Shown here in pieces: positions 56,801-64,000 of a stretch of 64,000 bases of DNA; the first letter of the stretch is position 1; each line of letters begins with the position of its first letter. The DNA is from Porphyromonadaceae bacterium UBA7203 (GTDB lineage: Bacteria > Bacteroidota > Bacteroidia > Bacteroidales > Muribaculaceae): contig DKUN01000012.1 of assembly GCA_002490725.1 (NCBI GenBank), positions 9,939 through 73,938 of the forward strand. The letters run 5' to 3'. A model generated the notes under the pieces. It did not search any database, had not been told where the DNA came from, and was given only the letters and a program-made list of their open reading frames with translations. The position numbers and the translations under genes were made by a program.

Positions 56801-59230
56801 GTTGGCCATGTAGATTTTCACCCCGATATTCTGGGCCGCTGAAGTTGACGACGTAACGTCAAACTTGATGCCGGTAATGCGGCCGCGCTTTACTGCCAGC
56901 TCGGAAGCGGCATAAATATTGAGCGATGCGCCATATTTGGAGTAAAGGTTCATGGGGTGATAATAGCCGTTAGACACGCGCGTGCCTATCAGAATCTCCT
57001 CAGGCGAACCCAACGGGAGAATGCTCAGCGCCAGCGGCGCGGTGGTGTTGTCTGCTTCGACAGCATCGCCGTCGGCCGATACGCGGCCGCAAACTGCGGT
57101 CAGCGTGCTGCCGAGAGGAAACTCATACTCGACGGCAATGTTGGCCGAAGCCTCAGGAGCAAGCGGCTCATCGACAACAACCGAAGCAAGACGGCTGCCT
57201 TCGGCGTCGGTCAGCTCAACCGTGTAGCCGCTGCAAGCCTGCAGGCCCTTGTTGACAACGTTGACCGTATAGACGTAGGCATTGCCCTCGATGGGTTTGG
57301 CATTGCCGGCTACCGACGTTGCGGCCAGATTGCAGTCAACCAGTTTTTCAATCGTGATGTTATCGATTATGAGATAAGAATTGCCCGACTCGGCGCCGTT
57401 ATGGATGGCAAAGTTGCAGTCGCCGATGTTCTCGCCGGTCTCGAACGTGAAGTTCACCGAACCGATAGCCCATGTGCGGCTCAGGTCGACGCTTCCGGCC
57501 TCCTGAAGCGGAGCGGCAGTGTCTGAATCCTTGAGCAGATAGAATCTGAGCGGGTGATTGCCATTGGCCATGCACTTAAGCTCGACCTTATAGGCTGAAT
57601 TAGGCTCGAGTTCCATGGTGTTGCTTATCAGCCAGTCGTCGCCGGCGCCGTCAGCGCTGTTGAAATAGGCGCCGTCGGCCTTGGCCCATGCGAGATTAAA
57701 GCGGGTCCACGTATTTCCGTCGGCGTTGGCATCGACAGGAGTCCACTGGCCGAAATCCTCGTCGAAGCCGCAGCTGTAGGGCACGGAGAGTTTCGGACCG
57801 AGAATCACCGGGGCGCTCACGGTCGGTTCCGACGTGCCGCAACTGTTGCGTGCCGTAACGGCATAGGTGTAAGTGCCCGACTCGGCCACACCCGGCTCAG
57901 ACCATTCGGTCGTGGTCAGCCCCTGAGCCACGGTCACCTCGCCCGGATTGCGCACAACGTCGTAGGTCAGACCGTCGGTATCGGTCCAGCCGCCGTTGAC
58001 GCCGGCAGTGACTGCCGGCCAGTAAACGCGGGCGGAATTCGGAGTCAGTTTTTCAACATTGACAGCGCCGACGGAGGCAGGCACGTCGCGGCCCACAAAA
58101 GCCGAAACCCTGACAGCCGCGCCAGCACCATTATTATTATAGGCAACGATGGTCCAGGCATATTCCGCGCCGGCCTCGTCGGCAATGACGTCCTTAAACG
58201 ACGACACGGCGCCGGGCTGAGCATCGGTAACGACGCCGACCGTGCGGCCGCCGCGTGCGATTTCAACCCGCGTTATCGACTTCAGCGTCTCGCCGCCGAA
58301 GGTGCGCGTGGGGTTGGTCCACGAAAGTGTGGCGGCCGACTCGCCTGCGGCTGCCGGCACCACCGTCGGCTCCACTACCGGGGCCGGGCAGTTTGCCGCA
58401 GCGGCAAAAGCGGGAATATAGAGGCCGGCCAGCTGATTGTCGCCGAAATTCTGATGGCGCGTAACGGCGCCGGTCTCCGTGTCGATTGTAGCCACGAAAC
58501 TCTCGGAAATCTCTATGGAGCCCGACTCATTCAGCCGACGCGTCGACGCTATCCAGTAAAGAGTCTCGTCAGAGTGGTCGAACGACATGCTCTGGAACCG
58601 TTCGGGATAGTGACCCGTATGGCCCACGACCGTCACCTCGCCCGAAGCCTTGTTGATTGAGCAGAACTCGCCCGCAAAACTGATGCCGTAGAGCTGGCCG
58701 GCATAGGTGGCCGCAAGAGTGAAGAAGCGGCGGTCAAGATTGGCCACGTGCGTGGATGCGCCTGTGGTCAGGTTAATGGTATAGAGGCCCGACTGCGAGT
58801 CGCTGATACGCGAAACCGCATACATGGTCTGCGTGGCATTGTCGAACGTCATGTCGTTGATGAGGTTATCATAGCCCTCCAAAACGCCGACCGGCGTGCT
58901 TGAGCCGGTTTCGAGATTGAACTTCACCAGATTGGCGGGCACCTCTTTCGAGCCCGACATCTTGGTGGTGGCCATGTAATAGCAGTCGTTGGCAAAGGCG
59001 CCGGCTGTCGAAGTAGTGCTAAACGACACTGCCCTCGCAAACGTAGGCTCCTGATCGCTGATCAGGTCGAAACGGACAATGCTGTTTGTCAGCGCCGGCT
59101 GGTCGTTACTGAACGCCAAAATGCCGTAAGCGGTGTTGTCGATAGCCGCATTAGCCGTCATGACCCCTCCGGTAAGAATAGAAGTCAATAGCAAAAGTCT
59201 ACCGACCAACATTTTTGTTGAGTGTAGCAT
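53846..59230 (-). CDS. Giant multidomain surface protein with T9SS sorting domain
   Basis: A 1794-residue exported protein. Order of parts: signal peptide (to about residue 29, GGVMTANA); a propeller-like region (about 30-275; IVRFDLISDQEP, GLYTINLTTGASTHVANLD); two fibronectin-III-like modules (about 290-480); a choice-of-anchor-J-like domain (about 485-645; GFDEDFGQWTPVDANADG, DDWLISNTMEL); two carboxypeptidase-regulatory-like domains in tandem (about 960-1120; GVVTDSEGNPVEGATVRI, VSGRVIAPDGSAVENAKVSL); a second anchor-J-like domain near the C-terminal quarter (SDDWFISPRLNYHG); and a type A sorting domain (LTVAPNPAPGYTVV to SGKSVTVKLVVM). No catalytic motif was seen. It is probably an adhesin or glycan-binding surface protein displayed by T9SS. 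Domain borders are estimates. Confidence 0.85.
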   Translation of the reverse strand: MLHSTKMLVGRLLLLTSILTGGVMTANAAIDNTAYGILAFSNDQPALTNSIVRFDLISDQEPTFARAVSFSTTSTAGAFANDCYYMATTKMSGSKEVPANLVKFNLETGSSTPVGVLEGYDNLINDMTFDNATQTMYAVSRISDSQSGLYTINLTTGASTHVANLDRRFFTLAATYAGQLYGISFAGEFCSINKASGEVTVVGHTGHYPERFQSMSFDHSDETLYWIASTRRLNESGSIEISESFVATIDTETGAVTRHQNFGDNQLAGLYIPAFAAAANCPAPVVEPTVVPAAAGESAATLSWTNPTRTFGGETLKSITRVEIARGGRTVGVVTDAQPGAVSSFKDVIADEAGAEYAWTIVAYNNNGAGAAVRVSAFVGRDVPASVGAVNVEKLTPNSARVYWPAVTAGVNGGWTDTDGLTYDVVRNPGEVTVAQGLTTTEWSEPGVAESGTYTYAVTARNSCGTSEPTVSAPVILGPKLSVPYSCGFDEDFGQWTPVDANADGNTWTRFNLAWAKADGAYFNSADGAGDDWLISNTMELEPNSAYKVELKCMANGNHPLRFYLLKDSDTAAPLQEAGSVDLSRTWAIGSVNFTFETGENIGDCNFAIHNGAESGNSYLIIDNITIEKLVDCNLAATSVAGNAKPIEGNAYVYTVNVVNKGLQACSGYTVELTDAEGSRLASVVVDEPLAPEASANIAVEYEFPLGSTLTAVCGRVSADGDAVEADNTTAPLALSILPLGSPEEILIGTRVSNGYYHPMNLYSKYGASLNIYAASELAVKRGRITGIKFDVTSSTSAAQNIGVKIYMANTDRVKAADGWIPEEEMTLVYDSTFDVAKGANAPEFTFDHAFDYTGSNLALLTVTSLENAGTSYLYTQQPYYNSPLPGNNAVTYGGNTPFSFSGNPYARSGNSVITLAIQSGGASVTGVVTDSEGNPVEGATVRIAEIRAETTTAANGSYRFDFVPNADYTVSVAKFGYESQEPAHITIADTDATADLVLTKLPVYTVSGRVIAPDGSAVENAKVSLSGYSSMVAMTGADGTFEFAEAVTAAEAAVAVEKAWYNCSEVSFALTEDKELGDINLDYAHFAPVNVAAEESASGLGVSWAAPSATATLSYDSGVPASQVGFTESVGTIVIGTAFRTPMTLTGVSWFTTSEGGPHYTVNVYVYDLDAEGNPTGNIIYSKRSVSNTDGQWSSLSFDEAVDAPHGCFVAVNYPGFLGLGVDSAPRTNPAPDRTYAFSTDFNSGDFMYFEPGSLSGNLMIRAEGNPWSAEGIKAAVSEPLPAHFSYNLRRSKGYDSPEWILVNEAPVSETELVDNGWQALPAGVYRYAVTSVFPDGSESAPVMTAYLPHDMLGSIGLTVVTNSFTGDATGAKVTLTSIEEGTESAATVNGSDKIEFGDIWRGDYVIDIALAGYEFTPVEVSLVENRNVELNGLELEEIIATPVNVVLDGDLDGGFRLSWNESGEIFDDFESHVPFTAESAGEVGWLYRDADGGRTFAEPEFDFPGRTQPCSFMVFNPWLTTPDMAEKRTLAWPHSGKAELACFAGYSGSDDWFISPRLNYHGDFKFSFYALGYSSTYGEVIRIGYSTTDTVASSFTWIADEVEVVKQQWVKYEYDIPAEARYVALNSISPDGFMLFVDDVEISSGSGLPMNTAVSGPEVKYVVMLDGEKVAETSGTVYAFENVASGMHTASVKAVYASGESEAVTVEFGQDGLNEIGAGGSLTVAPNPAPGYTVVSGGDFESAQLYDLSGRRVARFGGNDPRLDLSRVAPGVYLLSVKPVSGKSVTVKLVVM

Positions 59231-59273
59231 TAAAATATTGGTTTATTATTAATTGTATGGGAATTCTTGACCG

Positions 59274-59281
59274 CAAATATA
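59274..59281 (-). promoter_or_regulatory. -7 box of the 1794-residue protein gene
   Basis: TATATTTG on the minus strand (59281-59274), giving a leader of about 40 nt. The -33 region falls inside the tRNA terminator hairpin and has no TTTG, so this promoter is weak by consensus or needs an activator; read-through from the tRNA is the alternative. Confidence 0.5.
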
Positions 59282-59282
59282 C

Positions 59283-59321
59283 GAAAAAAAGTCGACCCCA
59301 TTGCTATATGGAATCGACTTT
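59283..59321 (-). terminator. Terminator after tRNA-Glu
   Basis: On the minus strand AAAGTCGA (59321-59314) pairs with TCGACTTT (59294-59287), with an inner CCAT/ATGG pair, followed by further Ts to 59284. It separates the tRNA from the large protein gene. Confidence 0.85.
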
Positions 59322-59326
59322 CTAAG

Positions 59327-59399
59327 TAGCGAATCCGGGACTCGAACCCGGGTTTCCGCCGTGAGAGGGCGGCGTGCTAGGCCACTACACTAAATCGCC
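59327..59399 (-). tRNA. tRNA-Glu, anticodon CUC
   Basis: A 73-nt cloverleaf on the minus strand, 5' end at 59399. The D stem is GTGT/GCAC, the anticodon stem CCGCC/GGCGG encloses CTCTCAC (anticodon CTC, decodes GAG), the T stem is CCGGG/CCCGG with loop TTCGAGT. The acceptor stem GGCGATT/ATTCGCT has a G1-U72 wobble and a U6-U67 mismatch. CCA is not encoded. A GAG-reading tRNA fits the GC-rich codon use. Confidence 0.93.
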
Positions 59400-59414
59400 T
59401 TACGTTTAACACTG

Positions 59415-59446
59415 CAAAGTTATGCACAATTCTTGAACTACGCAAA
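59415..59446 (-). promoter_or_regulatory. tRNA-Glu promoter
   Basis: On the minus strand TTTG (59446-59443), exactly 20 bp, TAACTTTG (59422-59415), ending 15 bp before the tRNA 5' end. Confidence 0.8.
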
Positions 59447-59465
59447 TTTTTTCGCGAAAAATTTG

Positions 59466-59473
59466 TAACTTTG
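59466..59473 (+). promoter_or_regulatory. -7 box of the M13 peptidase gene
   Basis: TAACTTTG at 59466-59473, 36 bp before the ATG at 59510. No clear TTTG lies 19-22 bp upstream. The in-frame ATG at 59471 overlaps the box and is rejected as a start. Confidence 0.6.
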
Positions 59474-59509
59474 CGCTCTCAGACTACATTTTTTCACATC
59501 CATACAATC

Positions 59510-61546
59510 ATGAAGATTTTAAAAATTGCACTTGCCATGACCATAGCATTGACGGGTTGCACCAAGGCTCCACAAACCAAAAGCCTGGACCTGACAAAGC
59601 CGTCAGACAATGTTTCAGCCGGCGAGGACTTTTACCTCTACGTTAACCAGAACTGGATGAACGAGCATCCGCTTACCGGCGAATACGCCCGTTTCGGCAA
59701 CTTCGACCTGCTGCGCGACACCGCCCAGGAGCGTGTGCGCCAACTCGTGCTCGACGTGGCCAAATCCAACCCCGAAGAGGGTACTGTGGCCTATAAGGTG
59801 GCAACCGTGTTTAACCTCGCAATGGACTCCACCCGCCGCAATGCCGAGGGCGCGAATCCCATCCGTGCCGACCTCAACCGCATTGAAGCCACTCCGGCCG
59901 ACTCGATGACCGAACTTTTCATGTGGATGCACGGCAACTTCGCCAGTCCCTTCTTCGGCGCCGGCCCCATGGAGGACTTCAGCAACTCGAACGAATATGC
60001 CATGTATATCAGCGGCGGAGGCATGGGCCTGGGCGACCGCGACTACTATCTCGGCAACGACGAGCGCAACACCACCGTGCGCGAGGCTTATAAGGCGCTC
60101 ATTGTCGAGCAAATGAAAAACGCAGGCTACTCAGCCGACGACGCAGCCCGCATCATGGCCAACGTAATGAAAATCGAAACCGCGCTCGCCGAAAAGGCAT
60201 GGACAAAGGAGCAGAGCCGCAACATCCCGGCGATGAACAATCCGCGCACCCTTGCCCAGCTCGAACAGATGTATCCCGAAATGAACTGGAAGCGCTTCTT
60301 CCCCGAAACCATGGGCATCGAGGCTCCCGCCAACGTCATTGTCACCGAAATCGAGCCCGTCAAGCGCGGCATGGAACTCATGGCCAAGTCGAGCATGCGC
60401 GAAATCAAGGACTACTACCTCTGGAAATACGTCAGCGGCGCTTCATCTTATCTGAGTGATGACTTCACCAACGCAAACTTCGAGTTCAGCAAAATCGTGA
60501 GCGGCGTAACCGAGCAGAAACCCCGCTGGAAACGCGCCCTCGCCGCCACCGAAGGTACTCTCGGCGAAGCCATCGGCGAACTCTACGTTGAAAAATACTT
60601 CCCCGCAAGCTCCAAGGAATACATGGTCAACCTCGTCGAAAACCTGCGCGAGGCTCTCGGCCAGCACATCGACAACCTCACCTGGATGAGCGACTCAACC
60701 AAAGCGAACGCACGCGAAAAACTCGCTGCTTTCACCGTCAAGATCGGCTATCCCGACACGTGGAAAGACTATTCGACCATGGCAATCGACCCCAAACTCA
60801 GCTACTACGAGAACATGCACAACGCCTCGATGTGGCACCAGAAAGACCTCTACTCCAAGTGGGGCAAACCGGTCGACAAAACCGAGTGGGGCATGACTCC
60901 CCAGACGGTCAACGCATACTATAACCCGATGGCCAACGAAATCGTGTTCCCCGCCGCCATTCTCCAGGCACCCTTCTTCGACCCCGAGGCAACCGACGCT
61001 GAAAACTACGGCGGCATCGGCGTAGTCATAGGCCACGAAATGACCCACGGCTTCGACGACCAGGGCCGCAACTTCGACAAAGACGGCAACCTGACCAACT
61101 GGTGGACCGAAGAAGACGCCAACGCCTTCGAAGAACTCACCCGCGGCCTCGTGGCACAGTTCGACGCAGTCGAGGTACTCCCCGGCCTCCACGCCAACGG
61201 CACCTACACCCTCGGCGAGAACATTGCCGACCAGGGCGGCCTCCGCGTAGCCATGACCGCATTCATCAACTCCCAGAACCTGAAAGGCATCGACATCAAC
61301 TCCGAAGAAGCCAAAGTTCAGGGCTTCAGCCCCGCCCAGCTCTTCTACATGAACTATGCCAACCTCTGGGCTCAGAACATCCGCGACGAGGAAATCCGCT
61401 CGCTGACCACCAACGACGTGCACTCGCTCGGCAACCTGCGCGTCAATGTCAGCCTGCGCAACCTCGCCCCCTTCTTCGAAGCCTTCGGCATCAAGGAGGG
61501 CGACGCAATGTGGCGTCCTGAAGCCGAACGCGTCATAATCTGGTAA
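59510..61546 (+). CDS. M13 family metallopeptidase (PepO-like) lipoprotein
   Basis: A zinc endopeptidase of the neprilysin family that cuts small peptides outside the cytoplasm. The start at 59510 gives MKILKIALAMTIALTGC, a lipobox with Cys at residue 17, and 678 residues in all. The N-terminal domain (about 30-420) contains YLYVNQNWMNEHP. The catalytic domain has NAYYNPMANEIVFPAAILQ, the zinc motif H509-E-M-T-H513, the third ligand E570 in GENIADQGGL, and the C-terminal ending ERVIIW with the family's terminal Trp. All key residues are intact. It is followed after 44 bp by a SlyD-like gene. Confidence 0.95.
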   Translation: MKILKIALAMTIALTGCTKAPQTKSLDLTKPSDNVSAGEDFYLYVNQNWMNEHPLTGEYARFGNFDLLRDTAQERVRQLVLDVAKSNPEEGTVAYKVATVFNLAMDSTRRNAEGANPIRADLNRIEATPADSMTELFMWMHGNFASPFFGAGPMEDFSNSNEYAMYISGGGMGLGDRDYYLGNDERNTTVREAYKALIVEQMKNAGYSADDAARIMANVMKIETALAEKAWTKEQSRNIPAMNNPRTLAQLEQMYPEMNWKRFFPETMGIEAPANVIVTEIEPVKRGMELMAKSSMREIKDYYLWKYVSGASSYLSDDFTNANFEFSKIVSGVTEQKPRWKRALAATEGTLGEAIGELYVEKYFPASSKEYMVNLVENLREALGQHIDNLTWMSDSTKANAREKLAAFTVKIGYPDTWKDYSTMAIDPKLSYYENMHNASMWHQKDLYSKWGKPVDKTEWGMTPQTVNAYYNPMANEIVFPAAILQAPFFDPEATDAENYGGIGVVIGHEMTHGFDDQGRNFDKDGNLTNWWTEEDANAFEELTRGLVAQFDAVEVLPGLHANGTYTLGENIADQGGLRVAMTAFINSQNLKGIDINSEEAKVQGFSPAQLFYMNYANLWAQNIRDEEIRSLTTNDVHSLGNLRVNVSLRNLAPFFEAFGIKEGDAMWRPEAERVIIW

Positions 61547-61590
61547 AAACATAAACCCATTATAACAGCGGCGCAACGCGCCAATTTGAA

Positions 61591-62184
61591 ATGCAGAAAA
61601 TCGAACCGGGCAAATTCGTTGCCATAAGCTACGACCTCTTTGACCTCAACGACGGCAAAGAGCAGCTGATTCACCAGGTCACGGCCCAGCAGCCAGAAAC
61701 CATGGTCTACGGCGTTACGCCTCACGTTATCGAACCCCTGGCCGCAGCCATCAAGGGGCTGGAGCAAGGCAGCTCATTCAGCGTCACCATCGCTCCGGCC
61801 GAAGGCTTCGGCGAATATCGCGAAGACATGCTCCGCACCGAGAGCGTGCCCCGCGAAATCTTTGCCGAAGACGGCAAGATTGACGAAAAGAAAATCTATC
61901 CCGGCGCACAGATATTTCTCCAGACCAACATCGGCCAGGAGGTATCGGCCGTGATTCTTGCAGTCAACGACAAGACCGTCGACGTGAAGGTTGACTTCAA
62001 CCACCCCCTTGCCGGCCACACAATCAAACTTGTCGGCAAAATCGACGAAGTACGCGACGCCACGAGTCAGGAAATCGCCGTCGCTTCAAACATCGGCGGC
62101 TGCTGTGGCGGCGGTTGCGGCGGCGGAAGCTGCGGCGACGGCTGTGAGGGTGGCTGCGAGGGTGGCTGTTGTGGAGGCAACTGA
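61591..62184 (+). CDS. slyD: SlyD-like FKBP peptidyl-prolyl isomerase with Cys/Gly-rich tail
   Basis: A 197-residue cytoplasmic prolyl isomerase and chaperone. The FKBP part with its insert-in-flap domain spans about residues 1-165 (GKFVAISYDLFDLNDGKEQLIHQ, EPLAAAIKGLEQGSSFSVTIAPAEGFGEY, VDFNHPLAGHTIKLVGKIDEVRDAT; the NHPLAG phrase is diagnostic). The last 30 or so residues are nearly all Gly and Cys, with eight cysteines and no histidine. E. coli SlyD has a His/Cys-rich tail that binds nickel; a Cys-only tail suggests a soft-metal or zinc/copper preference, by inference. The stop overlaps the next gene's GTG start by 14 bp. Confidence 0.93.
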   Translation: MQKIEPGKFVAISYDLFDLNDGKEQLIHQVTAQQPETMVYGVTPHVIEPLAAAIKGLEQGSSFSVTIAPAEGFGEYREDMLRTESVPREIFAEDGKIDEKKIYPGAQIFLQTNIGQEVSAVILAVNDKTVDVKVDFNHPLAGHTIKLVGKIDEVRDATSQEIAVASNIGGCCGGGCGGGSCGDGCEGGCEGGCCGGN

Positions 62185-63394
62185 CCTGCCTGCGGAATTC
62201 GCCGCGCGGATTCTCGCCGATACTGAAATTCCCGACCCCCGGGGGCTGCTCGACGCGCTGGCGTCGGGCAGCCCTTGTGTTGCCGTGCGCCACAACCGGC
62301 TCAAGGGGTGCGCTCCGGCGCCCGGCGCCGACAGGGTCAGCTGGTGTGACTGTGGCGAATACCTCGCCGAGCGTCCCAACTTCACCATGGACCCGCGCTT
62401 TCACCAGGGGCTCTACTACGTGCAGGACCCCTCGTCGATGGCTCTGTCGGCCGTAATCGCCTCGCTCGGCCTTGACCGCCCGGTCAATTACCTCGACGCC
62501 TGCGCCGCTCCGGGAGGCAAAACCACGGCCGCAATCGACGCCCTGCCCCGCGGCAGCTTCGTGCTCGCCAACGAGGCCGATCCGCAGCGCGCCACTGTGC
62601 TCTGCCAGAACCTGATGAAGTGGGGCTACGACAACGTAGGCGTCACCCTCGGCCCGGCGCAGAAACTCGGCCGCCTGCCCCGCGGCAGCTTCGACATCAT
62701 TGCCGCCGACGTGCCCTGCTCGGGCGAGGGGATGATGCGCAAAGACCCCAAGGCCATAGAGCAATGGACCCCCGGACTCGTTGAAAGCTGCGCGCGCCTG
62801 CAGTTCGAAATAATCGAGGCCCTCTGGCCCCTGCTCCGGCCCGGTGGACGACTGATATACTCGACATGCACGTTTGCCCGCGCCGAAGACGAAGACAACG
62901 TTGACCGCATCTGCGCCGAACTTGGCGCCGAGCGCCTGGCGCTGCCCGAAATGGAAGGGGTGGTCAACGGCCACTTCTACCCCCATCTGGTGCGCGGCGA
63001 GGGCCTCTACATGGCCCTGCTCGCCAAACCCGGCGACTCGCCCGCCGCGCCGCTCACCCGCCGCGCCATTGAAAAGGCGGCCAAAGTGCTGCAATGGGGC
63101 GGCGGCCCCGAACAGGAACCCAAGGGACGCACCACCATTCCGACCCACGCCCTGGCCCTTAGCGCCACGTTCGACCCTGCGGCGTGGCCGACTGTCGACG
63201 TTGACTGCGCCGGCGCCCTCGCCTTCCTTCACCGCGACGCCATGACCCTGCCCGAAGGCACTCCCCGCGGCCAGGTTCTGCTCACCTATCTCGGGCGTCC
63301 GCTCGGCTGGGTCAACAACCTCGGCAACCGGGCAAACAACCTCCTGCCCAAACACCTCCGAATCCTCTCGGCAATCGACCTTAAGAATTCCTAA
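62171..63394 (+). CDS. RsmF/YebU-like rRNA cytosine-C5 methyltransferase
   Basis: SAM-dependent m5C methyltransferase of the NOL1/NOP2/Sun family. GTG at 62171 gives MEATDLPAEFAARILADTEIP, the family's usual N-terminus; the frame is open back to 61991, but those residues come from antisense-like reading of slyD. The 407-residue protein has LDACAAPGGKTTAAIDAL (SAM loop), ADVPCSGEGMMRKDPKA (motif IV Cys), and YSTCTFARAEDEDNV (motif VI Cys), so both catalytic cysteines are present. The C-terminal part resembles the RNA-binding FAU-like region. The gene overlaps slyD by 14 bp and is probably coupled to it. Confidence 0.9.
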   Translation: MEATDLPAEFAARILADTEIPDPRGLLDALASGSPCVAVRHNRLKGCAPAPGADRVSWCDCGEYLAERPNFTMDPRFHQGLYYVQDPSSMALSAVIASLGLDRPVNYLDACAAPGGKTTAAIDALPRGSFVLANEADPQRATVLCQNLMKWGYDNVGVTLGPAQKLGRLPRGSFDIIAADVPCSGEGMMRKDPKAIEQWTPGLVESCARLQFEIIEALWPLLRPGGRLIYSTCTFARAEDEDNVDRICAELGAERLALPEMEGVVNGHFYPHLVRGEGLYMALLAKPGDSPAAPLTRRAIEKAAKVLQWGGGPEQEPKGRTTIPTHALALSATFDPAAWPTVDVDCAGALAFLHRDAMTLPEGTPRGQVLLTYLGRPLGWVNNLGNRANNLLPKHLRILSAIDLKNS

Positions 63395-63409
63395 AAGTTT
63401 GGGCGACTA

Positions 63410-63440
63410 TTGTCAGTATGAGGATTTTTGCTTAATTTTG
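63410..63440 (+). promoter_or_regulatory. eno promoter
   Basis: TTG at 63410-63412 (TTGT), about 19 bp, then TAATTTTG at 63433-63440. The leader before the ATG at 63494 is about 50 nt. Confidence 0.65.
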
Positions 63441-63481
63441 CGCGATTGAAAACTATTATTACCAAAACCCACAAACCATAA

Positions 63482-64000
<519 letters not shown>

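Noticed and set aside
54161..56842. Two plus-strand ORFs (420 and 410 codons) opposite the 1794-residue protein gene
   Set aside because: Arg/Gly/Ala/Val-rich antisense frames without start signals; the minus-strand gene has a signal peptide, domains and sorting tail.
62024..63355. 443-codon minus-strand ORF opposite the rRNA methyltransferase
   Set aside because: The plus-strand gene carries both catalytic cysteines and the SAM motif; the minus frame has no recognisable family.

Overview
The window is a high-GC (visibly well above 50%) stretch of chromosome from a Bacteroidota bacterium, most likely order Bacteroidales and plausibly a Muribaculaceae-like gut commensal; the family is inferred, not shown. 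Evidence for the phylum: many copies of the phylum-specific promoter (TTTG, about 20 bp, TAnnTTTG), an almost complete lack of Shine-Dalgarno sequences, Bacteroidota-only families (DUF6029, Omp28, DUF4292, DUF3078, DUF5606, TIGR02757, DUF6359, the lipoprotein-type TamA called TamL), the type IX secretion (T9SS) response regulator PorX, and several exported proteins ending in T9SS-like sorting tails.

Layout. Positions 1-13211 (minus) carry the division and cell-wall (dcw) cluster, read rsmH-ftsL-ftsI-murE-mraY-murD-ftsW-murG-murC-ftsQ-ftsA and cut off inside ftsA; mraZ is absent from its usual place at the head. Positions 13430-20675 (plus) form one exported-protein unit: a DUF6029 barrel, an Omp28 lipoprotein, a small sorting-domain protein and a very large GH20 hexosaminidase. 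Positions 20679-29443 hold guaA, DUF5606, an EEP-family phosphatase or nuclease, and the conserved dut-TPR-DUF4292-EnvC-flippase run; the EnvC-like protein has a degenerate LytM site, suggesting an amidase activator. Positions 29469-33202 hold a DUF3078 protein facing TIGR02757 and porX. Positions 33290-41541 hold a leucine-rich-repeat protein and the tamB-tamL pair. Positions 41514-46107 hold gapA, a DUF6359 exported protein, a candidate structured small RNA, pyrF and a Yip1 protein. Positions 46176-52553 hold smpB, ftsK, lolA, trxB, acpP and fabF. Positions 52627-53845 are an AT-richer island with a frameshifted Fic/Doc-type gene. Positions 53846-59446 hold a 1794-residue multidomain T9SS cargo protein and tRNA-Glu(CUC). 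Positions 59466-64000 hold an M13 peptidase, a SlyD-like isomerase, an rRNA methyltransferase and the start of eno.

How it fits together: most of the window builds and divides the envelope (dcw genes, FtsK, EnvC, TamB/TamL, LolA, flippase) and exports proteins across it (PorX plus its probable cargo), mixed with housekeeping genes (nucleotide, fatty-acid and glycolytic enzymes, trans-translation). The items most worth following up are the unannotated small RNA at 44294-44399 with its own consensus promoter and terminator, near-leaderless promoters at rsmH and porX, and terminator U-tracts that double as the -33 element of the next promoter.
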